NCBI GenBank assembly: GCA_030538115.1 | Contig: JAUNUP010000001.1 | Location: 1 to 64,000, forward strand | Direction: 5' to 3' | Length of the DNA: 64,000 nucleotides | From: Dermatophilus congolensis | GTDB lineage: Bacteria; Actinomycetota; Actinomycetes; Actinomycetales; Dermatophilaceae | In this document: positions 6,735-17,100 of the stretch, in pieces | Position numbering within the stretch: the first letter of the stretch is position 1 | How the letters are laid out: each line of letters begins with the position of its first letter | Translations under genes and position numbers: made by a program | Notes under the pieces: model-generated | The model's input: only the letters and a program-made list of their open reading frames with translations | The model's database searches: none | Told to the model about the DNA's origin: nothing

Positions 6735-9661
6735 GCGAATTCCCTTACGTCGGCGGGGTTGTCAGGGTCGTTGTTGTCGGTGTCGCTGGCGGCGTCGGCC
6801 TGCTCTGCTGAAGGGCCGCCTGCGGAGGCGTCGGCACCTGCGGTGTCGCCCTCCTGACCTGCGTCATGTGTCGTGTCGCCGGCGTTCTCGGCGTTCTCGG
6901 CGCTTTCAGAATCGTCAGCGTTCTCGTGTCCGGGTTCGAAGCCCGCCGCTGCCGCGGTGAGCCACGTGATTCCCTCGTGGGTCGCGGCGTTCCACGAAAC
7001 ACCCTGACCGGCACCCACATTGGCACCGCCTTCGGTGCCCACAGCGTGATCGTGTGGGCCGGCGTGCAGCTGCGTCACCGTCACCGCGCTGCGGGCGTCG
7101 GGATCGGCGGGCCCGGTCACCGCGAGGCCCTCGAGCCAGAACCGGCGCACGGGGCCGCCGGGGTAGGTGAGCGCGACGAGCGATTCGATGACGTTGTACC
7201 CGAACGCACCCACCGCGACGGGGCCGGGAGCGAACATGTCGCGGAGCCGATCGCGGCCACTCATGGCGCCGTTGCGCGGCGCGAGGTCGAAGGCGAAGCG
7301 GCGCCAGGCCAGTCGAGCGCTGCGACCGGCGCCGGCCTCGTCCTCGTCCAGGTCGTCGAGGTGGCCGCGCATGCCCGTCAGAGCGTTCTCTGTGTTGGGG
7401 TTACCCGGCTCGGTGGCGAGGGTGGCCGGGTAGTCGAGCGCGAACCGGATGTCGGCGGAGGCGACGAGTTCGCCTCCGCACGTGGCGGTCACGGTGACGA
7501 GGTCGACCTGGCCGGTCGGTGCCGCGTGACGTCCGATGCGGTGGGCGACGACGTCGCACGGCCGCCCTGCGGCTCGTGCGAGCCCGGGGATGTCGACGCC
7601 GAGCCAGTCGATGCCGACCGGCACGAACGGGGCGGCGCCCGTGACCACCCACGCCGCGGATGCCGTGAGCTGGTCGATGAGCACGCTGATCGGCACGGCG
7701 GGCGCACCGTCGGCAGTGACGTCGAGGTGCAGCGTGTCTCCGGGGCGCGCGAGGTTGACTCGGGTCGCGAACTCCTGGCCTGTGGCGAACGAGCTCACCT
7801 CGCCGCAGCGGGCGACGACCGACCCGAGCACGATCATGCCGGGCAGTTCGCTGCGCGCGGAGTAGCCGCGTACGAGGTTGGGGGTGAGGGCAGGGCCGAC
7901 CTCCGCGTGAAAGGCGATCTCGCCGTCGGTGCGGCCGAGGATCTCGCCCCGCCACAGCTCGATTCCGCGCACGACCGGCATCGGTGCCATGTACGCGAGC
8001 GTGGCTTCGTAATTGCTGACCATCCCGAGTCGTTCCCAGGTCGGCCAGGCCAGGGCGTGAATGCTCATGCCCGCGGGCGCGATGGTGCTCGCCCAGCGCG
8101 CGAAGTAGCTGACTGCCTCGTTGGCGGCGCCGTAGTCGAGCTGACCGACCATGCCGCCCCAGCGGCCGGTGAGCGAGCCGACCACGGAGAAGACGTCGGG
8201 GTCCGCGTGCCGGTCGACCGCGGCCAGCAGGTTGAGCATCCCGTCGAGCTTGACGCGGATGATCGCCTCTGCGTCGTCGTTCGACTTGACCGCGAGCCGC
8301 GCCGGAGCATCGAAGCCCGCGTTGTGTACGACCACCGCCAGGCTGCCCGACAGTTCGGCGACGAGGGCGTCGACGTCGTTCGCGTCGGTGACGTCGCACT
8401 GCCGGTACTCGACCCGCGCGCCCGCGTCACGGGCGCGTTCGAGGTTCGTCACGACCTCCCGCTCGCGGGCGATCGCGTCGAGCTGGCGACGGGCGGCGCG
8501 CACGGTGCCGGTGAGCCCGGCCTGGCGCAGCCGCTCGGTGCGGTACCGTGCGAACCCCTCGTCGGTGAGCGCAAGGATCTCGTCGCTCGGGTCGGGCTCC
8601 GGGCCGCGACCGGTGACGACCACGCGCACGCCGAGGCCGCGCGCCAGGTCGAGGGCGAGTTCGAAGCCGATGCCACGACCTCCGCCGGAGAGGAGCACGG
8701 TGTCGGAGCTGCTCAGGCGCAGCGTGGGCGTAGGTTCGTCGGTGCGCTGGGCAGAGGGCGTGAAGCGGCGAGGCCCGACGCGACCGACCTCGAACAGGCC
8801 CCAGCGGTACAACTCCCCCACCATGCCCTCGGCGAGCTCGGCCGCCGACACATCGGCGGCGAAGTCGACGATGCGCAGGTTGAGGTTCGGCAGCTCCCGC
8901 GGCAGGCCCTTGGCCAGGCCCGCCCACATGCCACCGTGGGGGTTCTCGACGTGGCCGGCAGTGCCCAGGTAACCGCCCGTTCGCAGCACGGGAGCGTAGA
9001 AGTGGCGGCGCACGTTCGAGGCCTGACTCCACGCCGGGGCCACGATCCGCAGCACGTCGAGGGTCTGCCTGAACTGCGGCGCCCACAGCTCGGTCGCGTC
9101 GACCACGTCGGCGGTGCCGACACCGAGGTCGATGATGCCGTCCACCGGGCGTCCGTCGTCGATGAGCAGCGCGGTCAGTTCGTCGACGGTCGTCGGCGCG
9201 CCGGCTCCCCCAGCTCCCGCGTGGCTGCGCGCGGACGATACGGGCACATCGCCTTCGCGCAGGGGCGGCAACGCGGCCGACGCGTCGGGCACGGAGTCGG
9301 CGAGGTCGCCATGGCACGGATGCCGCACCGATCCGCGAGCCGGAGCGATGCGCACCACCTGGGCGCCGTTGCGCTCGAGCCGATTGGTCAGCTCGCGGAT
9401 CTCGTCGTCACCGATTCCGAGCAGCGCGACACGCCGACCGACGAGCTCGGGGCTGACCCCATCGAGCGAGGGGATCTCCTCCGGGCGCCAGACATACCGC
9501 GTCACGCCGTAGTCGTCGAACTGCCAGTCGTCGTCGAATTCGTCGAGCTCGTCGAACTCGTCGTCCGTCTCGTAGCTGTCGTAGTGGCCGGCGCCGCCGG
9601 AGCCGCCCGCGTCGTGCGGGGGGCGCGGGTCGTGCGGCTCGGAGGGGGGTGAGGTGCTCAT
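6731..9661 (-). CDS. Stand-alone ketoreductase protein (pseudo-KR plus KR) of the synthase operon
   Basis: A 976-residue protein. The ATG at 9661 is chosen because it overlaps the P450 stop in an ATGA junction; the frame upstream of it lies inside the P450 gene. An acidic N-terminus (DEFDELDEFDDDW) is followed by a structural pseudo-ketoreductase region (about 75-300) and a full ketoreductase domain: GGGRGIG (326-332), catalytic Ser496, Tyr510 and Asn514 in the polyketide-type YGAAN setting. Residues 600-745 have alternating strand-like character and may be a hotdog-type (dehydratase-like) region, but no HxxxGxxxxP motif is seen. The last 65 residues are a very acidic tail rich in Glu, Asp and Ala. 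It should reduce beta-ketoacyl-ACP; since the large synthase already has a KR, its separate job is unclear. Confidence 0.8.
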   Translation of the reverse strand: MSTSPPSEPHDPRPPHDAGGSGGAGHYDSYETDDEFDELDEFDDDWQFDDYGVTRYVWRPEEIPSLDGVSPELVGRRVALLGIGDDEIRELTNRLERNGAQVVRIAPARGSVRHPCHGDLADSVPDASAALPPLREGDVPVSSARSHAGAGGAGAPTTVDELTALLIDDGRPVDGIIDLGVGTADVVDATELWAPQFRQTLDVLRIVAPAWSQASNVRRHFYAPVLRTGGYLGTAGHVENPHGGMWAGLAKGLPRELPNLNLRIVDFAADVSAAELAEGMVGELYRWGLFEVGRVGPRRFTPSAQRTDEPTPTLRLSSSDTVLLSGGGRGIGFELALDLARGLGVRVVVTGRGPEPDPSDEILALTDEGFARYRTERLRQAGLTGTVRAARRQLDAIAREREVVTNLERARDAGARVEYRQCDVTDANDVDALVAELSGSLAVVVHNAGFDAPARLAVKSNDDAEAIIRVKLDGMLNLLAAVDRHADPDVFSVVGSLTGRWGGMVGQLDYGAANEAVSYFARWASTIAPAGMSIHALAWPTWERLGMVSNYEATLAYMAPMPVVRGIELWRGEILGRTDGEIAFHAEVGPALTPNLVRGYSARSELPGMIVLGSVVARCGEVSSFATGQEFATRVNLARPGDTLHLDVTADGAPAVPISVLIDQLTASAAWVVTGAAPFVPVGIDWLGVDIPGLARAAGRPCDVVAHRIGRHAAPTGQVDLVTVTATCGGELVASADIRFALDYPATLATEPGNPNTENALTGMRGHLDDLDEDEAGAGRSARLAWRRFAFDLAPRNGAMSGRDRLRDMFAPGPVAVGAFGYNVIESLVALTYPGGPVRRFWLEGLAVTGPADPDARSAVTVTQLHAGPHDHAVGTEGGANVGAGQGVSWNAATHEGITWLTAAAAGFEPGHENADDSESAENAENAGDTTHDAGQEGDTAGADASAGGPSAEQADAASDTDNNDPDNPADVREFA

Positions 9662-11166
9662 GCGTGACGGATCTCGAATCGCACCGGGAACCCGTCGGTG
9701 GGGCGCAGCGAGACCAGCGTCGCCAGCTGGCGCTCCTTGCGGCCCGCGAGCGTGAGCCGGTACCGCTGCAGCGTCATCGCGAGGGTGAGGTGCATCTGGA
9801 GCAACGCCATCTGGTTGCCGACGCACTGCCGCTGGCCGCCACCGAACGGCAGGTACGCGAACCGCGGACGCGCCGAGACCGCCTCCGGAAGGAACCGGTC
9901 GGGGTCGAATCGCTCTGGCTCGGGCCACAGCTCGGGGTTGCGATGCGTCACGTACGGCACCATGAAGACGCTACTGCCCGCGTCGATGCGCATGCCCTTG
10001 ATCGCGTCGGCTTCTTGCGCCTGGCGAGGGAACAGCCAGATGGGCGGGTGAAGTCGCAGCACCTCGTCCACGATGCGGCGCGTGTAGGGCAGTCGGGCAA
10101 GATCGTCGAAGGTGGGCACGCGGTCGCCGAGCACGCGGTCGACCTCGGTGCACGCCTCCTCCTGCACGTGCGGGTTGGCGGCGACCTCAAGCATCATCCA
10201 GCCCAGGCCCGTGCCGGTGGTCTCGTGGCCGGCCATGAACACGGTCGTCATCTCGTCGCGCACCTCGCGGTACGACGGAGTCGGGCCGCCCGCCGACGCG
10301 AGAATGAGGTCGACCATGTCGCCGGGTTCGCGCACGGAGGTGCGGTGCCGGTCGACGATCGTGCGCACCTGCTTGTCGAGCACCCGGACGGCCTGGCGAA
10401 TGCGGTGCTGGTAGGGCGTCGGCACCCACTCCGGGGTCATCTGCGAGATCGTGCCCTTGAAGATCATCGCCTCCAGCGACACGGCCATCGCGGGCCGCAC
10501 CGTGTCGGCCACGGGGGCGAGTTCGGTGGAGAACAGGATCCGGCCCATCGCGTCGAGGGCGATGTCCATGACGTCGTCGAGCACATCGACCGGCGTGCGG
10601 GTCGCGGCGGCCGGGAACCAACGGTCGAGCACCTGGCCCGTGGCGTCGGTCATCGTGCCGGTCATCCGCTCGATCGCGGTCTTGTGGAAGGCGGGCGTGA
10701 CGCGCTGGCGGCGACGCTTCCACTCCGCTCCGTCGGTGGTGAGCAGACCTTCGCCGAAGAAGATCTTGAAGCGCTCGTACATGGGCCCGCGCAGGTAGTT
10801 CGCGTTGTTGGCGACGAGCACCTGGTTGACGCCCTCGGGCGAGGTGTTGAGGTACGTCAGGTACGGGCCCAGCGGCAGGCGTACGAGGTCGCCGTACTGG
10901 CGCGAGAGATCGAGAAACAGCGCGGGGCAGTTCTTCTGCAGGCGAAGCAGATTGCGACCGTTGGAGATCGGACCCGACGGGCCTGGAGCCTCGCGCACCG
11001 GCCCCTCGGCGGCGGGTGCGGCCTTGGGCGCCCGCCGCCGTGCCGGAGTGGGTGCCGCAGCAGGTGCTGCGGGCTCAGTCTGCGCTGCCTGATCGCGAGC
11101 GGCGACGTCGGTGACCTGCCCGTCGCCGGCCGTCTGCGCGTCGGCGAGGGTACTGGGCGGGTTCAT
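9658..11166 (-). CDS. Cytochrome P450
   Basis: A 502-residue P450. All hallmarks are present: I-helix AGHETT (312-317), the ExxR salt bridge Glu368-Arg371 in EVLRLHPP, and the haem loop FGGGQRQCVG with axial Cys448. An Ala/Pro-rich N-terminal extension of about 65 residues precedes the catalytic core. The PERF-type block FDPDRFLPE and FxGGxRxC loop look like CYP102/CYP4-type fatty-acid hydroxylases, so hydroxylation of a long acyl chain is plausible but unproven. No ferredoxin or reductase gene is adjacent. The ATG overlaps the stop of the large synthase gene (ATGA), which is why this start is preferred over the longer reading from 11256. Confidence 0.92.
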   Translation of the reverse strand: MNPPSTLADAQTAGDGQVTDVAARDQAAQTEPAAPAAAPTPARRRAPKAAPAAEGPVREAPGPSGPISNGRNLLRLQKNCPALFLDLSRQYGDLVRLPLGPYLTYLNTSPEGVNQVLVANNANYLRGPMYERFKIFFGEGLLTTDGAEWKRRRQRVTPAFHKTAIERMTGTMTDATGQVLDRWFPAAATRTPVDVLDDVMDIALDAMGRILFSTELAPVADTVRPAMAVSLEAMIFKGTISQMTPEWVPTPYQHRIRQAVRVLDKQVRTIVDRHRTSVREPGDMVDLILASAGGPTPSYREVRDEMTTVFMAGHETTGTGLGWMMLEVAANPHVQEEACTEVDRVLGDRVPTFDDLARLPYTRRIVDEVLRLHPPIWLFPRQAQEADAIKGMRIDAGSSVFMVPYVTHRNPELWPEPERFDPDRFLPEAVSARPRFAYLPFGGGQRQCVGNQMALLQMHLTLAMTLQRYRLTLAGRKERQLATLVSLRPTDGFPVRFEIRHA

Positions 11167-14100
11167 GAGGACGCTCCCTTCAGGAGGCTTCCGGGTTTGT
11201 TGCCGGGCGGCACGAATTCGCCGCTGGCCGGGTTGAACTGACCCATGACGATCCACTGCAGGTCACGGAATCGGGCGACGACGTGACCGTCGGGAGCCAC
11301 GGCGGCGAACCGGTTGGTGGCGTCGACGGTCTCGTTGTCGGGGCCGACGAGACCGGAGTCCTCGATCACCGCGTACAGGTCGAGGCGGTCGTAGCGATTG
11401 CCCGCGGAGACGTCGTCGAGCTTCTCGAAGAAGTCGATGCGCGCGATCGACAGCGGCGCTGCGAGCGGGATGAAGCCCTCGTCGCTGATGTCGAGCACGC
11501 CCGTGCGGGCCAGGCCGTCGAGCAGCAGGCCGGGCGTCGACCACGACGCCCAGGGAGCGTCGTCCGGCAGGTCGGTGCGGTAGGTCGCCCGCTTGCCGTA
11601 CGGGTGCAGCCGGGTTTCGTTCGTCGTGACGAACGGGCCCGAGAGCATCACCGGAGCCCCGTGCTGGTGGTACGGGTCCAGCACGGCCGTCTCCGGCAGT
11701 TCGGGCCACGAGGGCCACTCCGGCGCGGGCGGGTACGACACCGCGAGCAGTGCCGTCGCGGTGAAGTGCACCCTGTCGGCGATGAGCAGTACACCGTTGG
11801 GCGCCACGACGTCGGAGGTGATCGTCACCGCGACCTTCGCGTGCCCCTCCGCGGCCGGCAAGCGCGTGCCGGTGATCTTGTACGTGGTGCGGCTGCCCGG
11901 GTGCACCTTGAGAAAGTGCACGAAGCGCAGGTCCTCGACCGCGTGTACGACCATGCCTGGCACGAGTCGGGTGGCGACCTGGGCGACGATCTCGGGCACG
12001 AACAGACCTGGCAACGTCGCCACGCCCGCGACAGCGTGGTCGGCGAGAAAGGCGTCGCGCGGCAGCGAGAAGTCGCGCTCGGCGACGATCTGGTCGTCCG
12101 TGCGACGGACGACGCGGTCGACGAAGAACGACGGCGCGTCCAGAGGGTCGAGCGCGGCGGACACGGGCTTGACGCCGGCCTCGGCAGCCGGTGCGACCTC
12201 GACCGAATCCGCCTGCGTGGCAGCCTCGTCCGGCTCGCGCGCGTCAGTCGATTCACTCGCGTCGGTTTCGATGAGGAAGCCGGGCACGAGGCGGTCGACC
12301 GCCCCACGCTCGTTCTCGCCGAGGTGCACGGTGAGCGGCGGCTGCGGCGCCGACGCGAGCTCACGCAAGAAGTGGCGCACGCCCTCGGCGGTCGGCATCG
12401 ATGAGTACATGCCGGTCTTCTCGAAGTACGCCTTGGTCAACTCGGAGGCGCCGAGACCGATCTCGCCCCACAGGGTCCAGCCGATCGTCGTCATTCGCGG
12501 GATCGTCCGGTTCGGTATCGCGGATGACGGGTCGATGTGCCCGTCACCGTGACCGTTGACGACCGCGCCCTCCGCGTTCGTGGCTCCCGCCAGGGCGGCC
12601 GACGCGGCGGAGAGAAAGTCGTTGCCCGAGGCGTAGTCGGCCTCGCCCACCTGACCGGTGAGACCGAGCAGCGAACCGAAGTTGATCCACAGCTTCGGCT
12701 GATGTCCGGTGAAGGCGCGGCGCAGGTTGCGGAACCCGGCGAGCTTGAGGTCGCGCACGGAGTTGAACTCGGCGAGCGACTTGGCCGGGATCGGGGTCGA
12801 CCGGCTCAGGCCGGCAGCGTTGATGAGCACGTCGACGGCACCGTCGGCCAGGATGCCCTGCACTGCTGCATCCACGGCGGCCGGGTCGGTGGCGTCGGCG
12901 CAGACGTAGGTGACGGTGCTGCCGTGTGCCCGCATCCGGGCCAGGTTGGCGTGCACGGCGCGCGCGGATTCGATGCGGGAGTAGGCGGCGTTCGCCATCT
13001 TGACCGTGCCACCGGTGCCCTTGTGCTCCGCCAACCATTCGCGGATGAACTCGGGCCTGGCGGCCGCGAATTCGTCGTCGCTGGCGTCGAGATAGCGCTG
13101 CGGGTGGGCATCGATGTCGTTGCTGCCGATCACCGTGATGGCCGCGCGGGTGCTCTCGGCGACACCGACGAGCAACTCGGCCGTGATTCCGCGACCACCG
13201 CCCAGCGCGACCACGTGCGCGTCGGGGCCGAGCGGAATCTGGTCCACAGTCGCAGGGGCGTCGACCAGTCGCTCGACCCGCCGCACGCCGGAGCGCAGGT
13301 ACACGATCGGCAGCCCGCGCTCGAACTCCGATTCGCGCTGGGTGTGCGTGGCGATCGCCGCCACGTCACCCGCGTCGCGCAGGGGCATGTCGGTGATCAT
13401 CATGAACACGAGGGCCTGCGGAAATTCCATGGCCGCGACCTTGGTGAGCCCGCGGAACATGCCGACCTCGGCCACGGGTGCGGCGAGGCTCGCACCGGGC
13501 GCGTCTCCCGTGATCGTCACCACGCTGCCGCCGTCGCCCAACTGGCCCGCGAGAGCCTTGAGGGTGAGAAAGGTCGCCTGGTGCAGGTCGTCCGCGGCCT
13601 GCTCCGCGACACTCGCACCGGTGGTGGTGCCGGCGGCGAGAGCCTGCTTCTCGTGTCGCTCGTTCTCCGAGACGGGCAGGAGCGCGGAGGTGTCGAACAC
13701 GACTCGCACGTGGACCTGCCCCTGCGACGAGGTCACGGGTGCGAGGGCTGTCGAGATGTCGGTCTCGGTGGGCTGCGGCGGCACGAGCGTGACCTTGCCC
13801 GGCAGCGCCGAGGTGCCCGGCAGCCCGTGGTGACCGGCGAGCAACACCGCATCGGCTCGACCCGCGGCGGCGATGGCGACCGCGGGCGCGTTCGTGAGCA
13901 CGACCGTGGCACCCTCGGGCCAGAAGGCCACGGGCTCGGTCACCCGGCGTCCCACTGTCGGCACGAGCGAGACGATGTGGCGCCGCACCTTGTCGAGCGA
14001 ACTGTGCGGCGGTGCCTGGGGTGAACCCGCAGTGTCGTCCGCGATCTGCGACTGGGCATCGCGGCTGTGCGGTTCGCGGCGCGGAGTCGTCGGAGAGGTG

Positions 14101-17100
14101 ACACGCAGCGACGCGTCGAGCGCCCCGGCTCCCCCGGCCACGTCGATACGCACCGAGGAGGCGGAGCCGTCACCGATCCGGGTGAGCGCCTCGCCGAGGG
14201 CGTAAGCGGCCTCGGCGCCGAGGTAGCAGCTACGGCGGTCACCGGCGTCGGCGCCTGCCCGCAGCACGAGGTCGTCTTCGCCGCTGCTCCCCGCGTCCAC
14301 GGTGTTGCGGGAGGCGGTCGCCTCCACGAAACCGAGGATCGGCAGGTCCGCCGCGAGTGCTGTGCTCTCGGTGACGAGCGCAGCGATGAACGCACCCTCG
14401 TACAGCTCACGCTCGCCCGCCAGCAGCGGCGCGGTGAGTTCGCCGATCTCTGCCGTCGCGTTGCCGTTGATGCCTCCGGCCAGCGCCATCGTGAGGTCGC
14501 CGGCGCGGAGGTACGAGATCGCGGTGTCGACGGCCCGCACGGCACCGGTGAACCCGGTGTCGAGGGTCATGTTGATGCCCTGCAGGTCGTAGTAGTTCGG
14601 GATCCGCGAGCTGATGACGTTCGGCATCATCCCAGGGAACGTGTTCTCCGAGGAGTCAGGCACGAGCGAGGTGAGCGCCGCGGCCACGCCCTCGACGAGT
14701 TCGGGGTACCAGTCCTCGCCGGTCAAAACGGGGTCGCTGGTCAGCGAACGCAGGTCGTCGAGGTAGCAGCGGGTCGCGTAGAGCACAGCGTTTCGGGTGG
14801 GCCCCAGGTGGCCGAGGAGCACGCCGGTGGTCTTCTTGTGCGCGTCCCAGAAGTCGCCGAGCTGGTCTTTGATGCCGCGGGCGGCGGCGAGAACCATGAG
14901 CTGGCTGCGGTCGAGCGCACGCATCATGCCGGGGGGCATGACGACCTCGGTGACGGGCGGCAGTGGGTAGCTGTCGCCGAACGAGGCCGCGTCGTCGGCC
15001 GGGGTGTGCGAGCCGAGGGCGATGATGGCGATCCGCTCGTCCTGCGCGCTGGTGTCGGCGCCAGTGCCGGAGGCGAAGGGTGCCACGGGTTCGTCGGCGG
15101 GGTCTTGTAGCAGCACGTGCGCGTTGGTGCCGCCGAACCCGAACCCGGAGACGGCCACGGTGCGCCGGCCCGCGTCGCGTGTCAGCGGCATCGTCTGCTT
15201 GGGAACGATGAGCAGGTCGTTCTCGGCCTCGAAGAGCGCGGGCGTGCGGTTGAACCGGTGCTGCGGCGGGATGGTCTCGTTCTCCATGCCGAGGATGGCT
15301 TCGATGACCGAGACGACGCCCGCGGCCCAACCGGTGTGGCCCACGATCGACTTGTTCGACGAGATCGGCACCGCGCGGCTGCCGTAGAGGTCGCGCAGCG
15401 TGCTGTATTCGGCCAGGTCACCGGCGGGAGTGCCGGTGGCGTGGGCGACCACCCATGCGGGCTCGAGGTCGTGTCCGGCCTGGGTGCGCTCGATCGCGAG
15501 CTTCTGACCCTCGGCCTTGGGCGCGTAGATCGCCTTGCCCTTGCCGTCGCTGCTGGAGCCGATGCTCGTGATCGTCGCGAGGATCCGGTCACCGTCGGCG
15601 TCGGCCCGAGAGCGCGTCTTGAGCACGACAGCTGCGGCGCCGTCGGCAAAGAGCACGCCGTCGCCGTCGGCGTCGAGCGAACGCACCTCGCCCTTGGCCG
15701 ACAGGCCGTTGAGCTTGGCGAACAGAATCGACCCGCGCGGCGCGAGGGCGAAGGCACCCCCGGCGACGGCCACATCGCAGCGTCCCTCACGGATCGCCTT
15801 GATGCCCAGGTCGATCGTGTACAGCGACGACGAGCAGGCGGTGTCGACCATGACGACGTCGGCATCGTCGCCGAGAATCCCGCGCACGGCCTCGCGGCCG
15901 GTGCGGTGGGGCAGGTAGCGCTCGGGCGCGGGGCCGGAGCGGGGGTAGCTGCTACGCAGCACGGAGTCGAGCACCGCGAGGCGCCGCTCGGCCTCTGCGT
16001 CATCGGGGGCCGCGTCGCGAACGAGCTGGTCACCGTGGGCGTGAACACCCGCGACGACGCTGGCCTCCTCGAGGTGGTGGCTACCGTCGGCGGTGTACCC
16101 GACGAACAGCGACACGGCGTCGTCGTCACGGTTACTGACGCCTTGCAGCGACTGGACGACGGCGTGCCGCAGCCACGAGGCCGTATATTCGCCGATCTCG
16201 TTCTCGCCGACGGGCAGTTCGCCGCCCTCGACGGCCTGGAAGCCCGTGATGAAAGCGGAGTGCCGCGAGTAGGTCTTGTCGACGGCCTTGCGGTCGGGCG
16301 AGTGGAAGTAGTCGTTGTTCCAGCGGTCGGCGGGTACCTCGATGAACCGCTCATCACCGTCGACCAGTTCGCGCCAGAACTCCTCCGGGCTGTTCGCACC
16401 TGCGACGGCCATGCCCATGCCGACGACCACGATCTCGTCGTCCGCGGGGTCGACCGCAGGAGTGTCCGAAGCAACTGCCGCAGAGGCACGCGACGGCACC
16501 GTTGCAGGATCACCAGGGGCCGACACCGCTGTGGACGCCGCTGCGTGCTCTGGGCCGGGGGCAGTGGCGGTGATAGGGGTGCGGGTGGTCGCCGGAGCGA
16601 GCAGTGCGGCACCGGTCGACAGGCCACCGTCGGCGAGGATCGTCTGTCCGGTGATCCACCGGGAGCCGGGGCCGGCGAGGAAGGCGACGACCTCGGCGAA
16701 CTCCTCCGGTTGCCCGAGGCGACCGAAGGGGGTGGCGGCGGCGACGGCCTCCTGCATGGCGGACGCGTCAGGGAACTGGTCTGCGACGGGGCTGACGAGC
16801 ATTCCCGCGGCGGCCGTGTTCACACGAATACCGTCGGAGGCGTACTCGACCGCGAGGTAGCGGGTGAGCGACTCGACGGCGGCCTTGGCGGGTCCGTTCG
16901 CGACGTATCCGTGCATGACGAGGCTGCCCCCGCCGAGCGTCGAGACGTTGACGATCGAGCCGCCACCGGTCGCGGCCATGAGCGGGCGCGCGGCCTGCGC
17001 GCAGGCGAGGCTGCCCTTGACGTTGGTGTCGAAGGCCTTGTCGAGGATGTTCGGGTCGTACTCCCCTGTGACGAAGTGTCCGTCGGCGGCCGAGTTGACG

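Noticed and set aside
6866..9652. Open frame of 928 codons on the plus strand
   Set aside because: Shadow of the second ketoreductase gene; composition is typical of antisense frames and no motif is present.
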